A stretch of 64,000 bases of DNA from Halomonas ventosae (GCF_004363555.1 NZ_SNZJ01000013.1:1-64000); one strand, 5' to 3'; shown: positions 38,949 to 46,596, numbered from the stretch's first letter. Numbers and translations: made by a program. The notes: a model not told the origin generated them from the letters alone.

Positions 38949-39579
38949 CGCTCACGGGGCCTTTCCCCTGGCGATTCTCGCCAAGGCACCGATTCCCGGG
39001 CAGGTGAAGACGCGCCTGATGCCGGCCCTGGGTGCCGAGGCGGCCTGCCGGCTTCACGAGCGACTGCTGCGCCATGCGGTGGCGACGGCCCTCGCGGCGA
39101 CCTCGCCGCAGCGCATCACCCTGTGGACGGCACTGGATCATGACCATCCACTGTTCCAGGAACTGGCCGACCGGCATGGCATCAGGCTTCGCCCCCAGCC
39201 AGAGGGCGACCTGGGAGAGCGCATGTACCAGGCCCTGCTGGCCATGGACACGCCGGGAGTGCTGATCGGCAGCGACTGCCCGGCGCTCACCCCTGCGCTG
39301 CTCATGCACTGCCAGGCTGCCCTGACGGACGCCGATGCCGTCTTCCTGCCGGTGGAGGATGGCGGCTATGCACTGGTCGGGGTCCGACAAGCCGACCGCC
39401 GCCTCTTCGCGGCCATCGACTGGGGCACGAACCGCGTCATGGCACAGACGGGCGATCGCGTCGACGAGCTGGGCTGGCGGCTGGCCTGCCCCGCCCGACT
39501 CTGGGATGTGGACAGGCCCGAGGACCTGGATCGGCTGGCGAAGCATTCCGACCTGATCACGGTGCCGGGAGGCCGTTAA
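38938..39579 (+). CDS. TIGR04282-family nucleotidyl/glycosyltransferase (rSAM/selenodomain-associated transferase 1)
   Basis: The 213-residue product has the CofC/GT-A-like core of TIGR04282: ILAKAPIPGQVKTRLMPALG near the start, LIGSDCPALTPALL with the metal-binding aspartate, and FLPVEDGGYALVGVR. Family members sit beside TIGR04283 enzymes and are thought to act in the same unknown pathway. The start at 38938 lies within the previous gene. It is followed by an AT-richer intergenic region that leads to the ECF sigma gene. Confidence 0.83.
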   Translation: MSADAHGAFPLAILAKAPIPGQVKTRLMPALGAEAACRLHERLLRHAVATALAATSPQRITLWTALDHDHPLFQELADRHGIRLRPQPEGDLGERMYQALLAMDTPGVLIGSDCPALTPALLMHCQAALTDADAVFLPVEDGGYALVGVRQADRRLFAAIDWGTNRVMAQTGDRVDELGWRLACPARLWDVDRPEDLDRLAKHSDLITVPGGR

Positions 39580-39957
39580 CGATGACCGGGCACGCGAGGC
39601 ATCATCACATAGGTGTGGTAATCAGCCTGAATATCAACATGTCGCCCTCCACATCAATGGCAGAACTACTCCTGATACAGGCAATAAAGCACATCAATCA
39701 TTCAAGGAATACAGGGCCTTTATTGTCAACCTCATCCTGAAAACCTTGCATCATGAACCCAAAAGATTCACAAGGATAATCCGCAGAAAGGCTGGCGAAA
39801 GTGATGCCAGCCTTCCTCCCGGAAACCTTGCGAACCCTGTAAGGATAGCCTGGCCTGCACGACTCACTCGGGAGCACCTGACTCCTGGCTGACACCAGCT
39901 GCTAGACTTTGCATGAATCCGGACCAGCCATCAGGACAGGGAAGGAAGGACGCATCG
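39580..39957. other. AT-richer intergenic region before the ECF sigma gene
   Basis: These 378 bases are visibly lower in GC than their surroundings and contain no gene I trust. The ECF-type promoter at 39837-39863 is the only element I recognise. The composition change suggests DNA of other origin, or simply long non-coding DNA at the edge of an accessory island. Confidence 0.5.
39837..39863 (+). promoter_or_regulatory. Candidate autoregulated promoter of the ECF sigma gene
   Basis: CTGTAAGG at 39837-39844, 15 bases and CGAC at 39860-39863 lie 94 bases before the sigma ATG. ECF genes usually transcribe themselves, so this site is the reference for the pattern. Matches occur at 33234, 33307, 38146, 38186 and 46532. 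Confidence 0.65.
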
Positions 39958-40536
39958 ATGAACGAGAATGAAGACAGGCTACAGCGACTCACGGCTGTCA
40001 GGCCACGCCTGATCTCCTTCGCCCTCATGCACCTGCGTGATCGAAGCCAGGCCGAGGATGTCGTACAGGAGGCAATGATGTCCGCCATCGAAAAGAATGA
40101 AAGCTTCGCCAGACGATCCGGTTACGAGACCTGGGTCTTCGGCATCCTCAAGTACAAGATCCTCGACGCCATGCGCATGCAGAAACGCCATGGACGCTGG
40201 CAGCCCCTCGAGGATGAGGACGATGACGACGCCATCGACCGGCAATTCCAGCAGAACGGCCGCTGGCAGCAGAGTACCCGCCCTTCCAGCTGGGGGGAGC
40301 CCGAGGCAGCTTTCGAGACCGAGCACTTCTGGCAGGTCTTCGATGCCTGCATGATCGCCCTGCCGGAAAACGCTGCCAGGGTATTTTCCCTGCGCGAGCT
40401 GATGGGGCTCTCCACCGACGATATCTGCAAGGAGCTGGACATAAAGGAGAACAACTGCTGGGTGATACTGCATCGCGCCCGGCTGCGACTCAGGGCCTGC
40501 ATCGAGAAGGGCTGGCTGAAGGAGGAAACGATATGA
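39958..40536 (+). CDS. ECF-type RNA polymerase sigma factor
   Basis: The 192-residue protein has sigma region 2 (residues about 10-80: LISFALMHLRDRSQAEDVVQEA and YETWVFGILKYKILDAMR). A charged linker follows, then region 4 (about 125-185: LPENAARVFSLRELMGLSTDDICKEL, split blocks, and ENNCWVILHRARLRLR). Regions 1 and 3 are absent, as in ECF factors. The ATG at 39958 follows GGAAGGA. It overlaps a small zinc-finger gene by four bases (ATGA), the usual anti-sigma place. A self-promoter candidate is 94 bases upstream, and matching sites occur before several genes nearby. Confidence 0.92.
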   Translation: MNENEDRLQRLTAVRPRLISFALMHLRDRSQAEDVVQEAMMSAIEKNESFARRSGYETWVFGILKYKILDAMRMQKRHGRWQPLEDEDDDDAIDRQFQQNGRWQQSTRPSSWGEPEAAFETEHFWQVFDACMIALPENAARVFSLRELMGLSTDDICKELDIKENNCWVILHRARLRLRACIEKGWLKEETI

Positions 40537-40736
40537 TGATGTGCAAGGAAGCGACCCGCCTGATGTCACTCAAGCAGGACCGCCCTCTTACCTTCCAGGA
40601 AAGGGTTTCCCTGAGGTTGCATCTCTCCATGTGCGGCGCCTGCCGGGAGTGCGACAGACAGTTCACGCTGCTTCATGAGGCCGGCAGGCGATTCGGCCCG
40701 GAGCATGACTCCGAGCAGGACGATGACGGGCACTGA
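40533..40736 (+). CDS. Small zf-HC2 anti-sigma factor
   Basis: The 67-residue soluble protein has the zinc-binding anti-sigma motif H-x3-C-x2-C as HLSMCGACRECD, preceded by a conserved N-terminal cysteine context MMMCKEATRLMS. It lacks a membrane segment, like the ChrR/RsrA-type redox anti-sigma factors. Such proteins release their sigma factor when zinc-ligand cysteines are oxidised or metals bind. The ATGA overlap with the sigma gene supports partnership. What it senses here is not known. Confidence 0.85.
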   Translation: MMMCKEATRLMSLKQDRPLTFQERVSLRLHLSMCGACRECDRQFTLLHEAGRRFGPEHDSEQDDDGH

Positions 40737-40766
40737 AGGCCCGTCGATCGTTCACGGCTATTGATC

Positions 40767-41225
40767 TCACTGGCCTGCGGCAGTGCTTGCCACGCCCTCC
40801 AGTACACCGGCGACCTTGTCCAGAGGCAGGTCGCACTCCTCCAGGGAGTGGCGCTCGGCCAGGTAGTGTGGCGAATTCCACTCCAGCCTGACGCCTTCGT
40901 CCGTCTCCCGCACCACCATCTTCTGGGGCAGGTCCAGCGCCATGCTTCCCTGGCACTGCATCATCGGCGTACCCACCTGCGGATTACCGAAGATGAAGGT
41001 ACGAGTCGCCGGCAACGAGAGCCCCACGCCCTCCGCATTGGCGGTGTGATCGACAACGGTCATCAGGGTCAGTCCCTTGTCCTCGATGGCCTCACGAAGC
41101 CGCTCCTCGACGCGATCGATATCATCGCTCGACTGCAGGTGCATCACCCCGTGCTCTTCCGCCTGTACCGCCAGCGGCATAGCCACGAACATGGCCATGG
41201 CCGTCCAGACCAGCGTCTTGCGCAT
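40767..41225 (-). CDS. Exported DUF302 protein
   Basis: The 152-residue product has a signal peptide (WTAMAMFVAMPLAVQAEE) and one DUF302 domain. The domain shows the conserved order VEERLREAIEDKGLTLMTVVDH, TRTFIFGNPQVGTPMM and LDLPQKMVVRETDEGVRLEW. DUF302 function is not established. The proteins are small periplasmic alpha/beta domains, often in stress or sulfur/metal contexts. It converges on the anti-sigma gene with 30 bases between stops. A second, diverged DUF302 gene lies at 42458-42943. I see no ECF-type site before this one. Confidence 0.88.
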   Translation of the reverse strand: MRKTLVWTAMAMFVAMPLAVQAEEHGVMHLQSSDDIDRVEERLREAIEDKGLTLMTVVDHTANAEGVGLSLPATRTFIFGNPQVGTPMMQCQGSMALDLPQKMVVRETDEGVRLEWNSPHYLAERHSLEECDLPLDKVAGVLEGVASTAAGQ

Positions 41226-41363
41226 GGTATCTCCTCACTTTCAGTAAATGTCCTGTCAGGATGGCCAAGCCCCCCGCACAAGGCAAGAAGCCCGGGCCTG
41301 AAGGATCAGGTCCGGGGTAGGTCGTTTGTTGGCAAAGGATCAGTTCCACCAGTAGCGCAGGAC

Positions 41364-41597
41364 TTATCGTGTCAGTTTCTCTTCGTCATCGACCTCGCGA
41401 TGCCGCCTTTCTCCCTGTTGGCTCACCTCTCTGCTGCGCCGCTTTTCGATGGAGTTATCAGCCTGAATGGACGCGCTTGCACTTTTCTCTTGCAGCGCCT
41501 GACGACGCTTCTCCTGATACTCGGAATCCATCGCCATCAAAGATCCTGCACTCAGAATCAGGGTCATCATGGCCAGTGTTACGGTTCGAATCTTCAT
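41364..41597 (-). CDS. Small exported charged protein, unknown
   Basis: The 77-residue product begins with a signal peptide (MKIRTVTLAMMTLILSAGSLMAM). The remainder is hydrophilic, rich in Arg, Glu, Gln and Ser, without cysteines. I do not recognise a family. I chose the ATG at 41597, five bases after GAGGTG; a GTG two codons upstream is possible. It lies between the two genes of the DUF302/DUF3047 neighbourhood in an AT-richer stretch. Codon use is less GC-biased than in the core genes, which fits accessory DNA. Confidence 0.6.
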   Translation of the reverse strand: MKIRTVTLAMMTLILSAGSLMAMDSEYQEKRRQALQEKSASASIQADNSIEKRRSREVSQQGERRHREVDDEEKLTR

Positions 41598-41735
41598 GGC
41601 CACACCTCGTGGCTATCGGCTGATATAAGACCTTCAATCAGGCCTTGAGTCTTGATACATCCAGGGCCATTTTCCTTACGAACTACTCGGCGAAAAATGA
41701 GTCTCACCTTCGCAATTAATGGAGTGATCTACCCG

Positions 41736-42401
41736 ATGATGCGACCCCTTTCCCCCTGGAGCCTGATGGCGCTGATGACCCTGGCGTCAGGATCTGTCAT
41801 CGCAGCAGATGACTTGACGTTCTCACCGGATGATATCCTTTCCTGGCCAACACGCAGCTTCGAGGGCGAGACCGAGTACCGGTTCATCGAACGGGATGGC
41901 ACGCGACTCCTCCAGGCCAGCGCCCGGCAACAGGCCTCGGCGAAATATCTGGAGCGCAAGATCGACCTTCGCGAAATGCCCTACCTGCACTGGTGCTGGC
42001 AGGTATCGCGCATTCATGAGGGTCTCGACGAGACACGAAAGTCGGGCGACGATTACCCGGCCAGGGTCTATGTGGCCCGCAAGACGGGGCTGCTGCCCTG
42101 GCAGGTCGAGTCGGTGAACTATGTGTGGGCCTCGAGTCAGCCTGCCGGCACGGACTGGCCCAATGCCTTTACCTCACGCGCCCAGCTGCTGGCCCTGCAG
42201 AGTGGTGAGACGCGCGTGGGCGAATGGGTGGCGGAGGTGCGGGATGTCCGCGAGGACTATCAGCGACTCTTCGGGAAACGCCCGGACCACATCGATGGCC
42301 TCGCCCTGATGAGCGACGGCGACAATGCCGGGGTGGATGCCACGGCCTGGTTCACGCATCTGGCATTTTCCGCGAGTCCCGAACCGCCCGACTGTCCCTG
42401 A
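41736..42401 (+). CDS. Exported DUF3047 protein
   Basis: The 221-residue product has a signal peptide (LMALMTLASGSVIAAD) and the DUF3047 domain. The domain shows the characteristic YLHWCWQVSRIHEG, GDDYPARVYVARKTG, VNYVWASSQPAG and LMSDGDNAGVDATAWF runs. The fold resembles carbohydrate-binding jelly rolls and the function is unknown. Two ATG codons at 41736 and 41739 are preceded by GGAG about ten bases away. Divergent from the small exported protein, and convergent with the DUF302 gene at 42458. Confidence 0.82.
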   Translation: MMRPLSPWSLMALMTLASGSVIAADDLTFSPDDILSWPTRSFEGETEYRFIERDGTRLLQASARQQASAKYLERKIDLREMPYLHWCWQVSRIHEGLDETRKSGDDYPARVYVARKTGLLPWQVESVNYVWASSQPAGTDWPNAFTSRAQLLALQSGETRVGEWVAEVRDVREDYQRLFGKRPDHIDGLALMSDGDNAGVDATAWFTHLAFSASPEPPDCP

Positions 42402-42457
42402 AAACGCCTGGAGTAGGACTTCTCAGGTAATGAGCCGATCAGCGTAGCGCCGGGTCA

Positions 42458-42943
42458 CTACCCCGATTCCTCGGTGGCACGCTTGGCAATGGCAGCGAAG
42501 AGGGTGTCGAGTTCGCGGCCCACCGTTTCCAGTTCCTCTCCGGCCGCGTCCACGTAGGGTTCGAGAAGATGAGTCGGCGTCTTCCAGGAGAGCGTGGCGC
42601 TGCCGTCGTCGTTTTCGGTGACATAGAAGCGCATGGGGGCCTCGATCATCGCCGGGACGCTCAGCCGCAGGATCCGAACCGCATAGTCGTTGCGAAACAC
42701 GCCGACGACCCGGTTGCCGGGGATGGTGACCCCGCGGTTCGCGGCGGCCTCGGTGGGCCCCGCCTCGGTGACCACGAACATGCCCTCGGCCTCGACAGCC
42801 TCCCGCAGGTCCTCAAGCAGTTCGTCGTAGGCAAGCGAGGTGGGCGTGACCTGCCAGCCCTGGTCGGGCCAACGGGGTTCGGCGCTCACGGGGGCCGCCA
42901 CGATCAGCACCAGCAGCCAGCTCGCCAGTATCACGCGCTTCAT
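42458..42943 (-). CDS. Second exported DUF302 protein
   Basis: The 161-residue product has a signal peptide (LASWLLVLIVAAPVSAEP) and a DUF302-like domain: YDELLEDLREAVEAEGMFVVTE, NRVVGVFRNDYAVRILRLS and MRFYVTENDDGSATLSW. It is a distant paralogue of the protein at 40767-41225. The ATG at 42943 follows GAGGAG and shares one base with the DinB gene stop (TGATG), so the two are translationally coupled. Confidence 0.82.
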   Translation of the reverse strand: MKRVILASWLLVLIVAAPVSAEPRWPDQGWQVTPTSLAYDELLEDLREAVEAEGMFVVTEAGPTEAAANRGVTIPGNRVVGVFRNDYAVRILRLSVPAMIEAPMRFYVTENDDGSATLSWKTPTHLLEPYVDAAGEELETVGRELDTLFAAIAKRATEESG

Positions 42944-43518
42944 CAGGCACTCCTCCGCGAGAGTGGCGCCTGCTCCTCGGGTGCCCGCTGCCAGTGGCGA
43001 AGCGTGGAGGGATGCACCCCGAACGACTCGGGCAGGTGGATACCCGACTGCTCGGCCAGGAGGGCGATGATCGCCATGTGGTGAATGCTGTGGCTGGTGA
43101 GGAAGGCAAGTTCGCGATTCAGGCTCGACGTCAGGGAGAGCCTCTCGTCGTCCAGGGGATAGGCCAGGGTCAGCGCGGCCGACCACGGCTCGCCGTCCAG
43201 CGCCGACAGCCTTGATTCGATGCCGGCCAGATGGCTTGCGGCTTGCTGCGGCCATTGCTCGAGGGCCTCGTCGCGTCGGCGCTGTTCGTAGTCGATGACC
43301 TCCTCTCCTCGATCGAGGCCGTCGAGGAGGGCATCGTAATGATCGATGATGTGACGCACATGCTTGCCCAGGGTGTGGCGTCCGTGCTCGCCGAACGCCT
43401 GTCGATAACGCTCAGGGGCGAGGGCCACGACCATGCGCCTCAGCTGGGCAAGGGTCAGCAGGTTCTCCTCGACGAGATGCGCCGTGTCGGGAGACGGCCG
43501 GGAGTGACATGATGTCAT
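42943..43518 (-). CDS. DinB-fold four-helix protein
   Basis: The 191-residue product looks like a DinB/YfiT-type four-helix bundle. It has the metal-histidine patterns HVRHIIDHYDALLDGL and FLTSHSIHHMAIIALLAEQ at the expected spacing. Such proteins are metal-dependent and include thiol transferases (bacillithiol, mycothiol), but many have no assigned role. I chose the ATG at 43518. The longer upstream reading is antisense-like low-complexity DNA of the next gene's tail region. It is coupled to the downstream DUF302 gene. Confidence 0.78.
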   Translation of the reverse strand: MTSCHSRPSPDTAHLVEENLLTLAQLRRMVVALAPERYRQAFGEHGRHTLGKHVRHIIDHYDALLDGLDRGEEVIDYEQRRRDEALEQWPQQAASHLAGIESRLSALDGEPWSAALTLAYPLDDERLSLTSSLNRELAFLTSHSIHHMAIIALLAEQSGIHLPESFGVHPSTLRHWQRAPEEQAPLSRRSA

Positions 43519-43642
43519 GACGGGTGTCCTGTGAGTTCCACTTTGGGTTACGTCAGGGGATCGCCGTGAAGCGACAGAGGGAAGAGGCCAGGCCGCCACC
43601 GTGGTGACGGACCTGGTCTCCCGCTGAGGGGGAAGGAAGGGC

Positions 43643-43948
43643 TCACCCCTCCCCTTCGCCCTCGCCTTCTGCTTCGCCCTCGCCTTCTGCTTCGCCCTCG
43701 CCTTTTGCTTCGCGTTCCGCTTCGCCCTCGGCCTGACCTTCGGCCTCGGCGCCACCCTCGGCGTGGGCCTCGGCAAGCATCAGGGGAGCCTCCTGGCCAT
43801 TGGTATAGCTCAGCTCGGGGGATGTCTCGCCAGCCACGGCCTGGAAGGCCGCTCCGCTGGCGACCAGGGCGAGTGCCGGTGCCGTGTAGCCCAGCTGACG
43901 GCTGAGGCGACTCAGCAGGCTACGGCGCTTCTCATCTTGCAGTGTCAT
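43643..43948 (-). CDS. Small exported protein with Glu/Gly/Ala repeat tail, candidate substrate of the ATP-grasp protein
   Basis: The 101-residue product has an N-terminus of 40 residues with KRRSLLSRLSRQLGYTAP, a hydrophobic core and AVA before a likely cleavage at residue 39-40. A short linker follows, then a tail from about residue 61 to the C-terminus made of AEGE, GEGE and AEGQ units. The N-terminus is colinear with the cytochrome c at 32471-33154. The acidic Glu/Gly tail resembles tubulin C-terminal tails, the natural substrates of TTL enzymes. A TTL-like gene lies 123 bases upstream on the same strand. AAGGAGGT sits seven bases before the chosen ATG at 43948. Confidence 0.7.
   Translation of the reverse strand: MTLQDEKRRSLLSRLSRQLGYTAPALALVASGAAFQAVAGETSPELSYTNGQEAPLMLAEAHAEGGAEAEGQAEGEAEREAKGEGEAEGEGEAEGEGEGEG
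43646..43745. repeat. Imperfect short repeats encoding the Glu/Gly tail
   Basis: The DNA of the tail is made of imperfect copies of an 18-base unit with 6-base substructure (GCTTCGCCCTCGCCTTCT on the plus strand). Such arrays can change length by slippage, in steps that keep the frame. A similar, more diverged array lies in the cytochrome c gene at about 32868-32970. Confidence 0.7.
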
Positions 43949-44071
43949 GATCATGACCTCCTTGATACAGGGTGGGCGACATGCCAGGCATGTCGTCTTG
44001 CCGTGACGCCGGCCCGTGGCCGGCTTCTTCAACGGCGATGCCGGAGGCATCACCGGTTGCTCATGCCCCTG

Positions 44072-46468
44072 TCACCCCCTCGCCATGGCGGGAGGGTTGA
44101 CCGAAGGGGCGATGTCTATCCGGGTGACCAGCCATTTGGCCAGTGACGCGACATCCGGCGCCCCTGGCCCTGACCTCAACGCGCACACGGCCAGGGTGGA
44201 GAGCCAGTCGCCCAGCACCGTCACGCTCTGGGCATCCAGCGCCTGGCCATCCACGGTCAGGCAGTTCGGCAGCAGGGCGCCAAGCGCCTCCAGCATGGCG
44301 ACCGGGGCGAGGGCCTGGTCGGCAGACGCCTCGGCCGGCAGCAGCACGCCACGAAGGGCCACGCTGTAGGGCAACCCGCTCGGGGTCACGCCGGCGACAC
44401 CCGGCAACGGGAAGTCCAGGGGTTCGGCGATGCTCGGATCGGAGAGGTCCAGCCGTACGCCGCGGGTCAGCACGCCACCCGAGGCTTCCACCAGCCGCTG
44501 CAGCATGAGGCGGCTCTCCTCCTCGTCGGGGAGCAGGCAGAGCACCCCGTTACCCTGTGGCGTGAGCAGCAGGGCCGCGTCGATCACCGGATGCTCAGGC
44601 ATCGCGGCCTGGCGAACCAGGTGCGCCGTCAATACCGGGCCCAGTTGTGCCAGCGTCAACCGTGATGCCAGCAGTTGGTCATCGGTGGCCAGGGCATAGC
44701 CGACGGCATCGCGCAGTACCGCCAGCCGCGGCAGCCGACTCGCCGCCTCGGCGTCCAGCGGCGAGAGCCGCTCGCCGAACCATGTCGTCAACCGCGCCAT
44801 GGCGGGGCCGCTGCCCACGTCCAGGGCCCGGTGACGGCCGTCCAGGCTGAGCCTCATGGCCCGCCCCGACGACGGCACTGGCATCGTCCGTTCAGGAATC
44901 TCGCGCGCTTCCTGCGACGCTGCCGGTGCGACGCCCTGCTGGCGGAGCAGGCCGGCACGGCACCAGTCATGCAGGGTGTTCCACACATCGCGCCGCAGCG
45001 CCGAGCTCTCTTCCGGTGCGCCCGCCTCGCTGGTGGCCCGCGCCAGCTCATCGGCGATGGCATCGGGGTCCAGCCCCTCGGTCGCCAGCAGCCAGGTCAG
45101 GGCCGCCGTGTCGTTGGGCCGGTAGTAGTGACCGCTACGCGTGTCATAGAGGGCGAGGCGCTCCTCGTCGACCAGCTCCGCCACGTGGCGCCGCTGCAGT
45201 CGCAGGGGCGGCAGGGTGCGCCCCGTCAGGGCCTCGGCCAGCCGCAGGTCGGCCGGGGTGGGTAGCGTGAAATAGGGCAGGTAGCGCTCGGGGTCGGCGG
45301 CCGGCAGCAGCCGCAGGAAGCCGCCGGCACGGGCCTGTTCGGCCTGGGCCTCGGCGACCAGCTGCGCGGTGGCGTCCGGCTCCTGAGCGCTGGTGCCGGC
45401 CTCGGACAGGGCCTGTCCGGGGAGATCGACCAGCGCGACCATGTCCTGCACCAACCCGCCCTTGACGGCCTCCTCGACGCGCCCTCCCGTCTCCGGGGCG
45501 GCACAGATGCCCAGCGACGGGCTGAGGTTGCACTCCAGGATCCACGGCTTGAGGGTGTCGTCCACCAGGCAGTCGAGCCCCAGCAGCTCGTAGCAGCCGC
45601 GCGGGTCGGCACCGGCCTCGGCCGTGCGGTGTCTCATGGCATCCACTGCGGAGATCGTGGTCAGGGCCACCAGGTCCTCGATGCGCGCGAAGAGGGCCTC
45701 GTCGTCGTGTCCCTGATCTCTCAACCAGGCCCGGTATCGCTCCAGGTCGATGAACTCCACCGGCAACTCAGCGCGGCTGTTCAGGGCGTTGATGTCCGGG
45801 TTGGTCAGCTGGCTGTAGGGATTGTCGGCATCCTCGGGATCCCAGGGCTCGGAGGCCAGCTTGGCGAAGCCCTGGCGGTAGAGGTAGACGCGCAGCGGCG
45901 CAAGCGAGGTGAACAGCACATAGAGCCGCAGGACATACTTGTGGCCGCGGATGGTATGGGGATTGGCCAGATACTCCTGGACCAGCCAGTCCTGCGCGAG
46001 GGGCGCCTCGGCGACATCCCTGAGCACCCGCACTCCCTTGCCCTTGGAGGCATTGGTGGGCTTGAGGATCCAGCGCTGGCCAGGGTCGGCCTGGGCGGCC
46101 TCCTGCAGCGCGTGGTAGTCACCGGGCATCACGTAGGCTCGGGGAAAGAACGCCAGCCGCCGGGCAAGCTCGTGGTCGGCCCCATGGCTCTCCCGGATGC
46201 GCTCGCGAAGGGTGGCAAGGCTGTCATGGAGCCGGCTCTTGACGGTGAGCGCCGCATTGCCCGGGAAGTGGTTCATCTTGCGCCTCGGCGAGACCCGCCG
46301 GAACTGCGCGGCATCCGGCATGCCGGTGATCCAGCCGGCGTCCCAGTCATGCTCGTCGCCGAGCTGCCAGCCCAATGGCTCCAGGGCCTCGCGGAAGAAC
46401 CGGTCCTGCTCGGCGGCCCGCTTGCCGCCCAGCCAGAAGCGCCTTGTCGGCGAATGCTGCTCCGTCAT
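44072..46468 (-). CDS. Fusion of TTL-like ATP-grasp ligase, PqqD-like domain and HprK-related domain
   Basis: This 798-residue cytosolic protein has three parts. Residues about 60-345 form a tubulin-tyrosine-ligase-like ATP-grasp domain, with WILKPTNASKGKGV, LVQEYLANPHTIRG and the metal/ATP run CYELLGLDCLVDD followed by PWILECNLSPSLG. Residues about 425-510 resemble PqqD, the peptide-recognition element of RiPP systems (AELVDEERLALYDTRSGHYY, then NDTAALTWLLATEG). Residues about 540-798 look like an HprK-related kinase A domain. There the P-loop place reads LLPDEEESRL, lacking the GKS/T, so it is probably not a kinase. A candidate ECF promoter lies 64 bases upstream. The next gene downstream encodes a Glu/Gly-tailed exported protein. 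Domain calls are by pattern; the reaction is inferred to be addition of amino acids to that tail or a similar peptide. Confidence 0.75.
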   Translation of the reverse strand: MTEQHSPTRRFWLGGKRAAEQDRFFREALEPLGWQLGDEHDWDAGWITGMPDAAQFRRVSPRRKMNHFPGNAALTVKSRLHDSLATLRERIRESHGADHELARRLAFFPRAYVMPGDYHALQEAAQADPGQRWILKPTNASKGKGVRVLRDVAEAPLAQDWLVQEYLANPHTIRGHKYVLRLYVLFTSLAPLRVYLYRQGFAKLASEPWDPEDADNPYSQLTNPDINALNSRAELPVEFIDLERYRAWLRDQGHDDEALFARIEDLVALTTISAVDAMRHRTAEAGADPRGCYELLGLDCLVDDTLKPWILECNLSPSLGICAAPETGGRVEEAVKGGLVQDMVALVDLPGQALSEAGTSAQEPDATAQLVAEAQAEQARAGGFLRLLPAADPERYLPYFTLPTPADLRLAEALTGRTLPPLRLQRRHVAELVDEERLALYDTRSGHYYRPNDTAALTWLLATEGLDPDAIADELARATSEAGAPEESSALRRDVWNTLHDWCRAGLLRQQGVAPAASQEAREIPERTMPVPSSGRAMRLSLDGRHRALDVGSGPAMARLTTWFGERLSPLDAEAASRLPRLAVLRDAVGYALATDDQLLASRLTLAQLGPVLTAHLVRQAAMPEHPVIDAALLLTPQGNGVLCLLPDEEESRLMLQRLVEASGGVLTRGVRLDLSDPSIAEPLDFPLPGVAGVTPSGLPYSVALRGVLLPAEASADQALAPVAMLEALGALLPNCLTVDGQALDAQSVTVLGDWLSTLAVCALRSGPGAPDVASLAKWLVTRIDIAPSVNPPAMARG

Positions 46469-46531
46469 GCTCGGGATCTCCTGTCGGCCATGGTGATCGT
46501 CATGATGTCGATCATGGTATCTGGTTGCTCT

Positions 46532-46558
46532 GTCGACGCCGCGACACGCTCCTTACAG
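46532..46558 (-). promoter_or_regulatory. Candidate ECF promoter of the TTL-PqqD-HprK gene
   Basis: On the minus strand CTGTAAGG (46558-46551), 15 bases and CGAC (46535-46532) match the ECF pattern exactly. The ATG lies 64 bases downstream of the -10. Confidence 0.62.
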
Positions 46559-46596
46559 CGATAGCAATCGGAACCCGATCTGTCGCGCCTTGAATT

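Noticed and set aside
39698..39895. 65-codon minus-strand frame in the AT-richer gap before the ECF sigma gene
   Set aside because: No ribosome site, no family resemblance, and it overlaps the candidate ECF promoter.
41662..41690. CGTAAGG on the minus strand upstream of the small exported protein as an ECF promoter
   Set aside because: The first bases of the -35 pattern differ and there is no CGAC at the right distance.
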